DNA from: Stappia stellulata DSM 5886
GTDB taxonomy: Bacteria; Pseudomonadota; Alphaproteobacteria; Rhizobiales; Stappiaceae
DNA: 64,000 nucleotides
Direction of reading: 5' to 3'
Assembly: GCF_000423705.1 (NCBI RefSeq)
Contig: NZ_AUIM01000011.1
Coordinates: 1-64,000 of the forward strand
Each line of letters opens with the position of its first letter. Positions within the stretch are counted from its first letter, which is position 1. The translations under genes were made by a program, and so were the position numbers. Positions 56,498 to 64,000 of this stretch are shown here, piece after piece. The notes under the pieces are model-generated. The model had not been told where the DNA came from and made no database searches. It worked only from the letters and a program-made list of their open reading frames with translations.

Positions 56498-56959
56498 ATG
56501 AGCAAGATCACCATCAAGTCGCTCGGCCCAGACGATGCGCTCGCCCTGGCACCGCTGATCGCGGAATACGCACAGGCGCTGAAGCGCGGCGCGCCGCGCC
56601 GGCCCGACCAGTTTTATGCCGAACGCATTCTCGGCGACCGCGCCGCCGAGGTTATCGGCGCGGAAGTCGACGGAAAGCTTGTCGGCTTCGCGATCTTCTT
56701 CGATCTCCCGGAGATCATCACCGGCCTTCGGTCCGGACAGCTCGACGAGATCTACGTGCACCCGGACGCGCGCAACGAGGGCGTCGCCAGACGGATGATC
56801 GAGACGCTGGTCAGCGAAGGCGCCAAGCGGTCCTGGACCGAGTTGCGCTGGATCGTCCCGGGCAAGAACGCCCCGGCGGTCGCGCTCTATGAAAAGATCG
56901 CGGAGCCGGCCAACTGGAAGGGCTATGTCCTGCCGATCGACCGGACGGCCTCCGCTTAG
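56498..56959 (+). CDS. GNAT family N-acetyltransferase
   Basis: A 153-aa acetyltransferase. The acetyl-CoA-binding core is LDEIYVHPDARNEGVARRMIETLVSEGAKRSWTELRW, with motif B at APAVALYEKIAEPANWKGYVL. The substrate is unknown. GGAG precedes the ATG by about 7 nt. Confidence 0.9.
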   Translation: MSKITIKSLGPDDALALAPLIAEYAQALKRGAPRRPDQFYAERILGDRAAEVIGAEVDGKLVGFAIFFDLPEIITGLRSGQLDEIYVHPDARNEGVARRMIETLVSEGAKRSWTELRWIVPGKNAPAVALYEKIAEPANWKGYVLPIDRTASA

Positions 56960-56981
56960 GCAAAGGCTCGCGGCAGACCGC

Positions 56982-58025
56982 TCAATACATCGGGGGAAGC
57001 GAGGCAATCGGGATCAACCCGACGCGCGCCACCCCCGCATCGAAGCGCAGCGGCACCGTGACCGCCGGCGCGCCGTCGAGCGTCGTCGGCGCGCCGAAGC
57101 CGATGAGTGCCCCGGCCAGCGATGTCGGCACGGACGATCCGTCCGGAAAGAAGGGCGCGAGAAGCGCAGGCAGCTTGTCCGCGCCGGAAACGGTCAGCGG
57201 CAAGGTGCCGGCAAGCCGGCCCTTGGCGTCGAGGTGCAGGGTCCCCGTGGCCTGCAGGTTCACCCCGGACGCGCTGGCACGCAACGCGCTTACCCGCACG
57301 GCCTCGTCCCGACGAAGCAGCGAAATCCAGTCGCCGCGCCCGGCCAGCGCCGCCGCGCCGCCGGCGAGGGTGACATCGGCTGAAATCTCGGCCGTGCCGT
57401 CCAGCGCGGGGACCGCGAGCCCGGCAACCCGCAACGCGAAATCGGCATCTTCGACAACACCCGGGTTACGGCGCGCATGAACCGTGGCCCGCGATGCGTT
57501 GAGCGCGATGGCCTGATCTCCGGAAATCCCGGAGAGCTTCGGTTCCTCGATGAAGACATCGGCGTTGCGCACACCGGCATCCGACAGTCGGGCGCTGGCT
57601 CGAGCGGTCTTCCAATCGGCAGACAGCCGGTCGAACGGCTGCGCGCCCTCGAAGAACCGCGCGGTGGCCGGTCCGTCCGCCTCCACAATCGCATGCCGGG
57701 GATTGTAGGCGAGCGCGATGACCCGCAGACCGGAGACCGTGCCGGCGCGCCCCCCTGCGTCACGCGCCTCGAAGGGCCGGCATTCAAGCTCGAAACGGAA
57801 TGGATATCCGCCAAGTCCCTGCTCCCCGCAGACCAGCGCCCCACCCTCGGCCTGCGCCACCTCGTAGGTGTTGCGCAGGATATCCACCGCCATGCCGCGC
57901 GCCACCGTCCAGTAGGCCGACCACAGCGCGATGACCAGCAGGACCAGCGAGATCAGGATCCAGAAACGGCGACGCGACCGTGGTGGCGTGCTTTGTGAAG
58001 GCGAAGGGGCCGGCGTATCGGTCAT
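56982..58025 (-). CDS. DUF2125 domain envelope protein
   Basis: A 347-aa protein with a single N-terminal membrane anchor (about residues 21-40) and a long beta-rich, probably periplasmic domain of the DUF2125 family, frequent in alphaproteobacteria. Blocks such as YEVAQAEGGALVCGEQGLGGYPFRFELECRPF support the assignment. Function is unknown; resemblance to AsmA-like envelope proteins is possible. GAGGA lies six nt before the ATG. Confidence 0.85.
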   Translation of the reverse strand: MTDTPAPSPSQSTPPRSRRRFWILISLVLLVIALWSAYWTVARGMAVDILRNTYEVAQAEGGALVCGEQGLGGYPFRFELECRPFEARDAGGRAGTVSGLRVIALAYNPRHAIVEADGPATARFFEGAQPFDRLSADWKTARASARLSDAGVRNADVFIEEPKLSGISGDQAIALNASRATVHARRNPGVVEDADFALRVAGLAVPALDGTAEISADVTLAGGAAALAGRGDWISLLRRDEAVRVSALRASASGVNLQATGTLHLDAKGRLAGTLPLTVSGADKLPALLAPFFPDGSSVPTSLAGALIGFGAPTTLDGAPAVTVPLRFDAGVARVGLIPIASLPPMY

Positions 58026-58197
58026 GGGATCCTCATTGGAGCGGCGATGCAGCCTGTAAGCACGCTCTCATGTCGGTTTCAAGGCCCGTGACGTCGCACA
58101 GGCGGCTCCTCCCGCCCTCAACGGAGGTTTCCCCCATCACGACGGTTGCCAGCCGCGCCCGCCATTGCTACCCCCGACCTGCAACAGGAAAAGCGCA

Positions 58198-58740
58198 ATG
58201 GACGATCTTTGGGTGTTCGGCTACGGCTCGCTGATGTGGCGACCGGGCTTCGTCTACGAGGAAGCGGTTCCGGGGGTGCTGCATGGCGCGCACCGCTCGC
58301 TTTGCATCTATTCCTGGGTCCATCGCGGGACCCAGGAACGGCCGGGTCTCGTGCTGGGTCTCGACCGGGGCGGCGCCTGTCGCGGCATGGCCTTTCGCGT
58401 GGCCGGGCATCGGCGAGCGGAGGTGATCGCCTACCTGCGCGCCCGCGAGCAGGCAACGCTGGTTTATCTGGAAGCCGAACGCCGCGTTCGACTTGCGGAG
58501 ACCGCAAGACGCCTTGTGCCGGCGGTGACCTATCTGGTGGACCGCACCCACGAACAATATGCCGGGGTGCTGCCGCTGGAGCGCCAGGTCGACATCGTGA
58601 AGGGCGCCGTCGGACAATCCGGCGCCAATCCCGACTACGTTCTGAACACGGTTTCGCATCTGCGGGAGCTGAACATCCACGATGCCGGACTGGAAGCATT
58701 GAGCGCGCATCTCGCCGATCCGGCGGTCCAGGCGGGCTGA
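58198..58740 (+). CDS. ChaC-like gamma-glutamylcyclotransferase
   Basis: A 180-aa ChaC family protein with the substrate loop WVFGYGSLMWRPGF, HRSLCIYSWVHRGTQERPGLVLGLDRGG and YVLNTVSHLRELNI. It probably releases 5-oxoproline from glutathione, and thus may pair functionally with the gamma-glutamyltransferase at 10-11.7 kb (inference). CAGGAAAAG precedes the ATG. Confidence 0.92.
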   Translation: MDDLWVFGYGSLMWRPGFVYEEAVPGVLHGAHRSLCIYSWVHRGTQERPGLVLGLDRGGACRGMAFRVAGHRRAEVIAYLRAREQATLVYLEAERRVRLAETARRLVPAVTYLVDRTHEQYAGVLPLERQVDIVKGAVGQSGANPDYVLNTVSHLRELNIHDAGLEALSAHLADPAVQAG

Positions 58741-58780
58741 ACCGGGCGCCCGGCATTCGCCGTGTCGCTTTTGCGGCCGG

Positions 58781-59170
58781 TCAGCTTTCGCAGTCGGAAG
58801 CGAACAGTCCGGCGAGATCATCGAGAACCAGGCGGCGCTTTGCGGCATCGCCGGCAAGAAGATGAACCAGAGCCGTGCGCCCCGCCAGATCGCGGTTGGT
58901 GAGGCGGGCGCCGCGGCGCTTGCCGTCCCGGTCGATTTCGCCGATCCAGGGCTTCTTCGTCCGCCCGCCGCGCCCGACGTCCGGGCCCATCACCACGATC
59001 GCGCAAGGGTAGTCGGCCAGACGGTCCGCCGGCACGGTCGAAAACAGATAGCGCTTGCCCGAACGCCCAAGCAGATAGCGATACTGGTCTGTCAGCCCGA
59101 GTTCGGCCGCCGCCCGCGGCGCATCCGCGCAGGCCGTGTCGAAGGTCGATGGACTGGATCGCCTGATCAT
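58781..59170 (-). CDS. conserved hypothetical protein
   Basis: A 129-aa soluble protein with no recognised domain. ELGLTDQYRYLLGRSGKRYLFSTVPADRL and LAGRTALVHLLAGDAAKRRLVLDDLAGLF look like ordered helices, and third-position GC is high throughout. There is no clear Shine-Dalgarno before ATG 59170, so the start is uncertain. It is convergent with chaC and lies 69 bp upstream of nothing else on its strand. Confidence 0.65.
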   Translation of the reverse strand: MIRRSSPSTFDTACADAPRAAAELGLTDQYRYLLGRSGKRYLFSTVPADRLADYPCAIVVMGPDVGRGGRTKKPWIGEIDRDGKRRGARLTNRDLAGRTALVHLLAGDAAKRRLVLDDLAGLFASDCES

Positions 59171-59239
59171 TCACGATAAATAGAACGGAGCAAGAACGAA
59201 ATCCAGACCCTACGGCAGGAAAACGCACCGTCGGGGCGG

Positions 59240-60025
59240 TCAGTCGAAAGACTTGCCCCGTGCCGCCCAGCGCGCGCGCACGCGCTCCAGGACCGGAAGA
59301 TCCCGGCCGCTGTGCGCCGCCTCCAGGATCAGCCGGTCCGACGCGGTCTCAATGTCCTCCACCAGTCTGGCATGGGCGCGCTCCAGCGGTTGCCCCGGCT
59401 CGATCACCGGCAGAAATTCAGCCACGACCGTGCCGGGATAGATCTTCCAGCCACGGCGCGGCCAATAGACGCCGGAATTCAGGGCAACGGGCAAAACGGG
59501 ACAGGCAAGCGACTTGTAGAGATGCGACACGCCGTATTTGTAACGCGGCTCCTCGCCGGCTCCGCGCCGCGTTCCCTCCGGAAAGATCAGGATCTGGCGG
59601 CCTTCCGCGATGGCTGTGCGGGCATTGTCCGTGAGCAGGGCAAGCGCAACGGAACGCTTGCCGCGATCGACCGGGATCTGGCGGAATTTCGCCGTGTACC
59701 ATCCAAACAGCGGAATGTAGCGAAGCTCGCGCTTCAACACATAGGTCGGCGAGCGAAACAGCGGCAGGATGGCGAAGGTCTCCCAGGCCGACTGATGCTT
59801 GGCAGCGACGATGCAGCCGCCTTCGGGAATGTTTTCCAGTCCGCGGAACTCCAGCTTCAGACCGGCAACCCAGCGCAACAGAAACAGACTGACGCGCGCC
59901 CACAGCGGCACGACGGGCCACCCCCACCGCGCGGGCAGGAGGAAGACCGGAGATGCCAGGACCATCAGCACCACGGTGGACACATAAAACAGCACCTGGA
60001 AGACCAGCGAGCGAATGAGGATCAT
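59240..60025 (-). CDS. plsC: 1-acyl-sn-glycerol-3-phosphate acyltransferase
   Basis: A 261-aa PlsC with an N-terminal membrane helix (about 8-30). The acceptor motif is AKHQSAWETF (His77, Glu82), with Glu replacing the usual Asp of HX4D, and FPEGTRRG is intact downstream. It acylates lysophosphatidate in phospholipid synthesis. It follows the YdcF-like gene by 94 bp on the same strand; YdcF-plsC adjacency is common in Hyphomicrobiales. Confidence 0.93.
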   Translation of the reverse strand: MILIRSLVFQVLFYVSTVVLMVLASPVFLLPARWGWPVVPLWARVSLFLLRWVAGLKLEFRGLENIPEGGCIVAAKHQSAWETFAILPLFRSPTYVLKRELRYIPLFGWYTAKFRQIPVDRGKRSVALALLTDNARTAIAEGRQILIFPEGTRRGAGEEPRYKYGVSHLYKSLACPVLPVALNSGVYWPRRGWKIYPGTVVAEFLPVIEPGQPLERAHARLVEDIETASDRLILEAAHSGRDLPVLERVRARWAARGKSFD

Positions 60026-60119
60026 GACACGGATACCGTCGTGCAACAGGGATTGCGGAAAGACAGCGTACGGCGCCGCCTGACAGGATGAGCCCCGGCC
60101 GGGGCGTTGTCCGGCAGGC

Positions 60120-60827
60120 TCATGGCGCGGCGCTGCCCATGGCCGAGATGCGGACCCACGCAAACATGTACTTCATGTATTCGCGAGCGAGAAGCAGCGA
60201 CACGCCCGCATGCCGGAACCAGCTGGTCAATTCGAGATCGACGCCCTGCACGGGAACGGCGACGAGTGTCGTGTCCGGCATCACCGACCTGAGTTCAAGC
60301 AACGCCCGGGGCATGTGATAGGCACTGGTCACAACGATCACGCTCGAAAACGCGTTGGAGCGAACCCATTTCGCCGTCTCGGCCGCATTTTCCAGCGTGT
60401 TGTTGGCGTTGCGGTCGAGGTCGATGCAACAGGCGAACAGCGCGAGGTCGCTCTCGGTGCGGCGCACGATCTGCTTCGGCGTCGTATCGGGATGCACACC
60501 GGAGATCAGCAATCGGCCGGCGCGCCCGTCGTCAAGCAGCATCAACGCCTTTTTCACCCGCTCGCTGCCGCCGGTAAGAACGACGATGGCATCCGCGCTT
60601 GCCGAGGTGTCTTCCGTGTAACGTGTCACCGTGTTGGCGAACTTCAGGAAACCGCCGACCAGAAAGCCGAGACAGACGACCGCGACAAACACCGTCGCAA
60701 CGAGGGCGATCCGACGGCGTTTTCGCGCAGACGCGGCACGCGCGGCCGCGAAAGCGGCATCACCGGAAGCGTCCTGCGGAGCGTCGGGGTCGTTCTGATC
60801 CATCGTACCAAGTTGTTTCATATTCAT
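60120..60827 (-). CDS. YdcF family (DUF218) membrane protein
   Basis: A 235-aa protein: a short cytoplasmic region, one helix (about residues 40-63), then a DUF218 domain with ADAIVVLTGGSERVKKAL, NANNTLENAAETAKW and VVTSAYHMPRALLEL. Relatives (YdcF, SanA, ElyC) affect envelope polysaccharide synthesis. The start is uncertain: ATG 60827 lies inside a palindrome, and ATG 60803 (MDQNDP) is a plausible alternative. Confidence 0.88.
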   Translation of the reverse strand: MNMKQLGTMDQNDPDAPQDASGDAAFAAARAASARKRRRIALVATVFVAVVCLGFLVGGFLKFANTVTRYTEDTSASADAIVVLTGGSERVKKALMLLDDGRAGRLLISGVHPDTTPKQIVRRTESDLALFACCIDLDRNANNTLENAAETAKWVRSNAFSSVIVVTSAYHMPRALLELRSVMPDTTLVAVPVQGVDLELTSWFRHAGVSLLLAREYMKYMFAWVRISAMGSAAP

Positions 60828-60837
60828 ACTACAGTAT
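60826..60837. promoter_or_regulatory. palindrome overlapping the YdcF gene start
   Basis: ATACT-AC-AGTAT, perfect 5-bp arms in an AT-rich island, overlaps the first base of the predicted ATG. It may be an operator or promoter element, which would favour the downstream start. Confidence 0.35.
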
Positions 60838-60954
60838 CAGAAATTCCGGCCGCGTCCGGCCAGGCAGACCCGCAAACAACGCCCGACACATTCGATCCGG
60901 ACGGTTTTCCACCGCCGAGTTCCCGACGGGCCGCCGTGCCCCGCTTTCAAGAAC

Positions 60955-61794
60955 CTACCGAAACATTGCGGCAAATCGCCGGCCGGCCATTGCGCTTCGG
61001 CGCCATGAGCCGGCACAAAAACGGCGCAGACCAACCGCAATACCGGCGAACCCGCGCCGCAACCTGGCTTCCCTGAGAAGCTCCGGCGGCGAACGGTAGA
61101 ACAGGTGATACAGGCCCAGGATCACCAGAAACGTAAGCCCCCAGGAGAGCAGCGTGTCGGAGAGAAAATGCCCTCCGAAGGCAACGCGATTGGCTGACAG
61201 CACAAGGCAGAGCGGCAGGACGACCCACAGAATGCCCGCACGCCAGCGCGGTGGCGCAAGCAACGCCAGCGTGACCAGCCAGAAACTCGACGACGCCTCT
61301 CCCGAGACAAAGGAACAGTTCCGCGCGCAATAATTGGAGATGCGCCAGACCTCCACATAGGGGGCGTCGCCGCCGAAAAGGTCCACCGCATTGGGGCGCG
61401 GGCGCCCCCAGTTGTTCTTGAAGACCGCGTTCACCAGGACGCCCGGACCGAGCGCGAGCGTCGACAGGAGAAACAGCGGCGCACGCAACGACACCAGGTC
61501 TGGCAGACGCGGAAAGATCGCGGCGGCGACCAGAACGACAAGCGAGCCTCCCGCCACCAGCTTGACCAGAAAAGGTCCGAGTTCGCGCAGCCGCATGAAA
61601 AACGGATCCGATGCCGCGCGGAAGCCGGCTTGCGCATCGTAGAAGAGCCCGGTCGCCGCCTGATCGACCTGCGGAAAGGCCAGAAAAAAGACCGAAACCA
61701 CGGCGATATAGGCGAATGTTGCGGCAAGAAGCCGGCGAAACACGACGGGCTCGGCGAGGGGGTCGCGTGTCGGGGGCGGGGAAGAGGCGGACAT
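60955..61794 (-). CDS. PAP2-superfamily phosphatase (LpxE-like)
   Basis: A 279-aa, five- or six-helix membrane protein. The phosphatase signatures are K-X6-RP (KNNWGRPRP), CSFVSGEASSSF in place of PSGH, and RVAFGGHFLSD. The SGEAS variant with the preceding Cys is, as recalled, the form in LpxE-like lipid phosphatases. Substrate could be lipid A 1-phosphate, undecaprenyl or phosphatidyl-type diphosphates. ATG 61794 is preferred; TTG 61818 would add eight residues. Confidence 0.9.
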   Translation of the reverse strand: MSASSPPPTRDPLAEPVVFRRLLAATFAYIAVVSVFFLAFPQVDQAATGLFYDAQAGFRAASDPFFMRLRELGPFLVKLVAGGSLVVLVAAAIFPRLPDLVSLRAPLFLLSTLALGPGVLVNAVFKNNWGRPRPNAVDLFGGDAPYVEVWRISNYCARNCSFVSGEASSSFWLVTLALLAPPRWRAGILWVVLPLCLVLSANRVAFGGHFLSDTLLSWGLTFLVILGLYHLFYRSPPELLREARLRRGFAGIAVGLRRFCAGSWRRSAMAGRRFAAMFR

Positions 61795-62246
61795 TGACGT
61801 TTCTGGTTTCCCTGGCAAGGTTTCGCCCGGTTATACCTGTCGATCGAACGCTGTCCACCGGGCGCGCGTTGCCGACAGCCGATTTCAGACCCCGAAAAGA
61901 ACGACCCGCCAGGACGCGACCATGACCGCGCAGCGCGGCGTCTCGGTGCACTGGCATCCGTTCTCACGCCCCCCGTTTTCGATGGCGGGATGGCCGACGC
62001 CGCTTCTCACGATCTATCCGGCGAAAGGGGCCTACATGTGGCGCGAGACGCAAACAGACAGGCAGCGCTTCGCGAAAACACCGGCAAGCCGAACGGGCGG
62101 GCATCTTCGGGGCGCCCCGTTTCACCTGTGCGGACGGGATTTGTTCCGGGGCCACGACAGGCTTGAAAGCGCCATCGACCACGCCACGGGCTGCATGATA
62201 GTCTCACGTTCGACGCGCATGAAACCGGCACGTCCAGGAGTTTGAG
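61795..62246. other. intergenic region between PAP2 and LysE genes
   Basis: 452 bp between divergent genes. Open frames exist on both strands, but none shows a ribosome-binding site, domain or consistent codon bias, so no gene is called. No promoter or repeat was recognised with confidence. Confidence 0.5.
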
Positions 62247-62891
62247 ATGGCATTCTTGCCCGACCCCGCCACGATGGTCACCTTCACGCTGGCCTGCCTT
62301 GTGCTCGTGCTCACGCCCGGTCCGGACATGACGCTCTTCGTCGGCCGTTCGCTCTCGGAAGGCCGCGCGTCCGGCATGGCTTCCATGCTCGGCGCGCTTG
62401 CCGGCAACGTGATCCACACGCTCTTGATCGCCTTCGGCCTTTCGGCCCTGATCGCAGCGTCCGCGCAGGCCTTCTTCGTCGTCAAGATCGCCGGCGCAAT
62501 CTATCTGCTGTGGCTTGCCGTCCAGAGCATCCGCCAGGGGTCCGCGCTTTCGGTCACCCCGGACACGACAGCCCAGCGCAAGCCGCTGTCGCGCGTCTTT
62601 GCGACCGGCATCCTGGTCAATTTGCTGAACCCGAAGATCATCCTGTTCTTCCTGACATTCCTGCCGCAGTTCGTCGCCGCGCACGATCCCGACGCCGCGG
62701 CCAAGATGCTTTTTCTCGGGCTCTACATGGTTCTGTTTTCCCTGCCGTTTTGCGCCGGGATGGTGCTGATGGCGGAAGGCTTCTCGAAATCGCTGCGCCG
62801 CTCGCCACGCATCATGCGCGCCATCGATTGGCTCTTCGCCGGCATCATCGGCGGCTTTGCCGTCAAGATCCTGCTCACCAGCCGCACCTGA
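62247..62891 (+). CDS. LysE/RhtB family amino acid exporter
   Basis: A 214-aa, six-helix exporter with LVLVLTPGPDMTLFVGRSLSEGR and the NLLNPKIILFFLTFLPQFV signature. Family members export lysine, threonine, homoserine or related compounds; the substrate is unknown. AGGAG lies six nt before the ATG. A class III aminotransferase follows after 61 bp, suggesting a shared amine substrate (inference). Confidence 0.93.
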   Translation: MAFLPDPATMVTFTLACLVLVLTPGPDMTLFVGRSLSEGRASGMASMLGALAGNVIHTLLIAFGLSALIAASAQAFFVVKIAGAIYLLWLAVQSIRQGSALSVTPDTTAQRKPLSRVFATGILVNLLNPKIILFFLTFLPQFVAAHDPDAAAKMLFLGLYMVLFSLPFCAGMVLMAEGFSKSLRRSPRIMRAIDWLFAGIIGGFAVKILLTSRT

Positions 62892-62952
62892 CAACACCAG
62901 CTCCGTTTCATTTGTTTCCCGCAACCAGAAGATCCCGCGAAATCAAAGACTC

Positions 62953-64000
62953 ATGACCCACATCTTTCCGCGACATACCGCCATGCGCCCGCCCCACGCC
63001 GTTTCGGGCGACGGCTGCTACATCATCGACAGCACGGGAAAACGCTACCTCGACGCCTCGGGCGGGGCGGCCGTGTCCTGTCTTGGCCATTCCGACAAGA
63101 CGGTGACGGAGGCAGTCAAACGCCAGCTCGACACGCTTGCCTTCGCCCACACCGGCTTTTTCACCACCGATATCGCGGAAGACCTCGCAGACCTTCTGAT
63201 CGCCAACGCCCCGGAGGGCCTTGAGCGCGTCTATCTGGTCTCCGGCGGATCGGAGGCAACGGAAGCGGCGATCAAGCTCGCCCGGCAATATCACCTGGAA
63301 CGGGGCGACCCGTCGCGGGCACGCATCATCGCGCGCCGCCAGAGCTATCACGGCAACACGCTCGGCGCGCTGTCCGCCGGCGGAAACATGTGGCGCCGCG
63401 AGCCGTTCAAGCCGTTGCTGGTCGACATGTCCCACATCTCGCCCTGCTACGCCTATCGCGGCCAGGCCGACGGCGAGAGCGAGGCCGATTACGGTCGCCG
63501 CGTCGCCGACGAGCTCGAGTCCGAGATCCTGCGGCTCGGACCGGAAACGGTTGCCGCCTTCATCGCCGAACCGGTCGTCGGCGCGACGCTTGGCGCGGTG
63601 CCCGCGGTCGAGGGATATTTCAAGCGCATCCGCGAGATCTGCGACCGTCACGGCGTTCTGCTGATCCTCGACGAGGTGATGTGCGGCATGGGCCGGACCG
63701 GCCACCTCTTCGCCTGCGAGGCGGACGGGGTGTCCCCGGACATCCTGTGCATCGCCAAGGGGCTTGGCGCCGGCTATCAGCCGATCGGCGCGATGCTGTG
63801 CAGCGGCGAGATCTATCGCGCCATCGAGGAGGGCTCCGGCTTCTTCCAGCACGGACATACCTATCTCGGGCATCCGGCCGCCGCTGCGGCCGGACATGCC
63901 GTGGTCTCCTCCCTGCTGGAGCGCGATCTGGTCACCCGCGCCCGCACCATGGGCGAAACGGTGAAATCCGCCCTGGTCGAGCGTTTCGGCCAGCACCCGC
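62953..64000 (+). CDS. class III PLP-dependent aminotransferase (3' end outside window)
   Basis: Open from ATG 62953 to the window end, 349 complete codons. It reads as an aspartate-aminotransferase-superfamily, class III enzyme: YLDASGGAAVSCLGHSD, YLVSGGSEATEAAIKLARQY, RRQSYHGNTLGALSAGG, LLILDEVMCGMGRTG and CIAKGLGAGYQPIGA with the PLP lysine. Omega-amino acid, diamine or DAPA transaminases all share these blocks, so the substrate is unknown. Upstream lies a LysE exporter. Confidence 0.92.
   Translation, partial: MTHIFPRHTAMRPPHAVSGDGCYIIDSTGKRYLDASGGAAVSCLGHSDKTVTEAVKRQLDTLAFAHTGFFTTDIAEDLADLLIANAPEGLERVYLVSGGSEATEAAIKLARQYHLERGDPSRARIIARRQSYHGNTLGALSAGGNMWRREPFKPLLVDMSHISPCYAYRGQADGESEADYGRRVADELESEILRLGPETVAAFIAEPVVGATLGAVPAVEGYFKRIREICDRHGVLLILDEVMCGMGRTGHLFACEADGVSPDILCIAKGLGAGYQPIGAMLCSGEIYRAIEEGSGFFQHGHTYLGHPAAAAAGHAVVSSLLERDLVTRARTMGETVKSALVERFGQHP

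Noticed and set aside
61922-62245. A 107-codon open frame before lysE
   Set aside because: No Shine-Dalgarno, no domain and weak codon bias; an antisense frame covers it equally well.

Overview
The window is a GC-rich stretch of alphaproteobacterial chromosome. The gene content points to the Hyphomicrobiales (Rhizobiales), perhaps near Stappiaceae; this is judged from gene families and gene order, not from any database search. Indicators are the large NAD-dependent glutamate dehydrogenase (about 1,600 aa), the metX-metW genes facing hisC-tyrC, the phaR/phaA/phaB block next to mtgA-rpmF, an OtpR-like response regulator beside a cyclic-nucleotide-binding protein, and DUF2125 and DUF1737 proteins. 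No rRNA, tRNA, CRISPR array, insertion sequence, integrase or prophage gene was recognised. The region reads as ordinary, tightly packed core chromosome with many 1-4 bp gene overlaps.

Layout. 1-4.2 kb: the 3' part of a giant cadherin/RTX type I secretion substrate, facing a TolC-like outer-membrane channel. 4.3-6.7 kb: small housekeeping genes (host-attachment family protein, low-molecular-weight phosphatase, pterin dehydratase, TusA, DUF924). 7-10 kb: glnK-amtB behind a sigma-54-type promoter, a membrane protein, and a small basic protein behind a second, closer-to-consensus sigma-54-type promoter. 10-15.9 kb: gamma-glutamyltransferase, a GlcG/HbpS-like protein, phaR/phaA/phaB and rpmF. 16-20.8 kb: mtgA and oxyR diverging from ahpC-ahpD, then farnesyl diphosphate synthase and an AraC regulator.

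20.8-31.2 kb: VOC protein, short QueG-like ferredoxin with argG, cupin, gloB, methyltransferase, metW-metX, hisC-tyrC, folK-folP. 31.4-36.9 kb: a probable frameshifted gene remnant, a MarR-controlled Bcr/CflA exporter, typA and an Atg22/UMF1-like transporter. 36.9-45.4 kb: the NAD-GDH, an AhpD-like protein, argC, leuD, and ohrR/ohr with a long palindromic operator. 45.4-52.7 kb: cyclic-nucleotide-binding protein with OtpR-like regulator, L,D-transpeptidase, pirin, dapF-mtaB-ftsY-septation protein A. 52.7-64 kb: DUF1737, CitE-like lyase, EamA transporter, a double HD-GYP protein, GNAT, DUF2125, ChaC, plsC, YdcF, a PAP2 phosphatase, a LysE exporter and a truncated class III aminotransferase.

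Themes are nitrogen status (glnK, amtB, NAD-GDH), carbon storage (phaR/A/B), peroxide defence (oxyR/ahpCD, ohrR/ohr, AhpD-like protein) and amino-acid biosynthesis (argG, argC, leuD, hisC, tyrC, metX/metW, dapF). I found no convincing undescribed multi-gene system. The best leads are the sigma-54-type promoter with CtrA-like half-sites in front of an unknown small protein, an OxyR lacking the usual second redox cysteine, the double HD-GYP protein, and several unassigned operator-like repeats.
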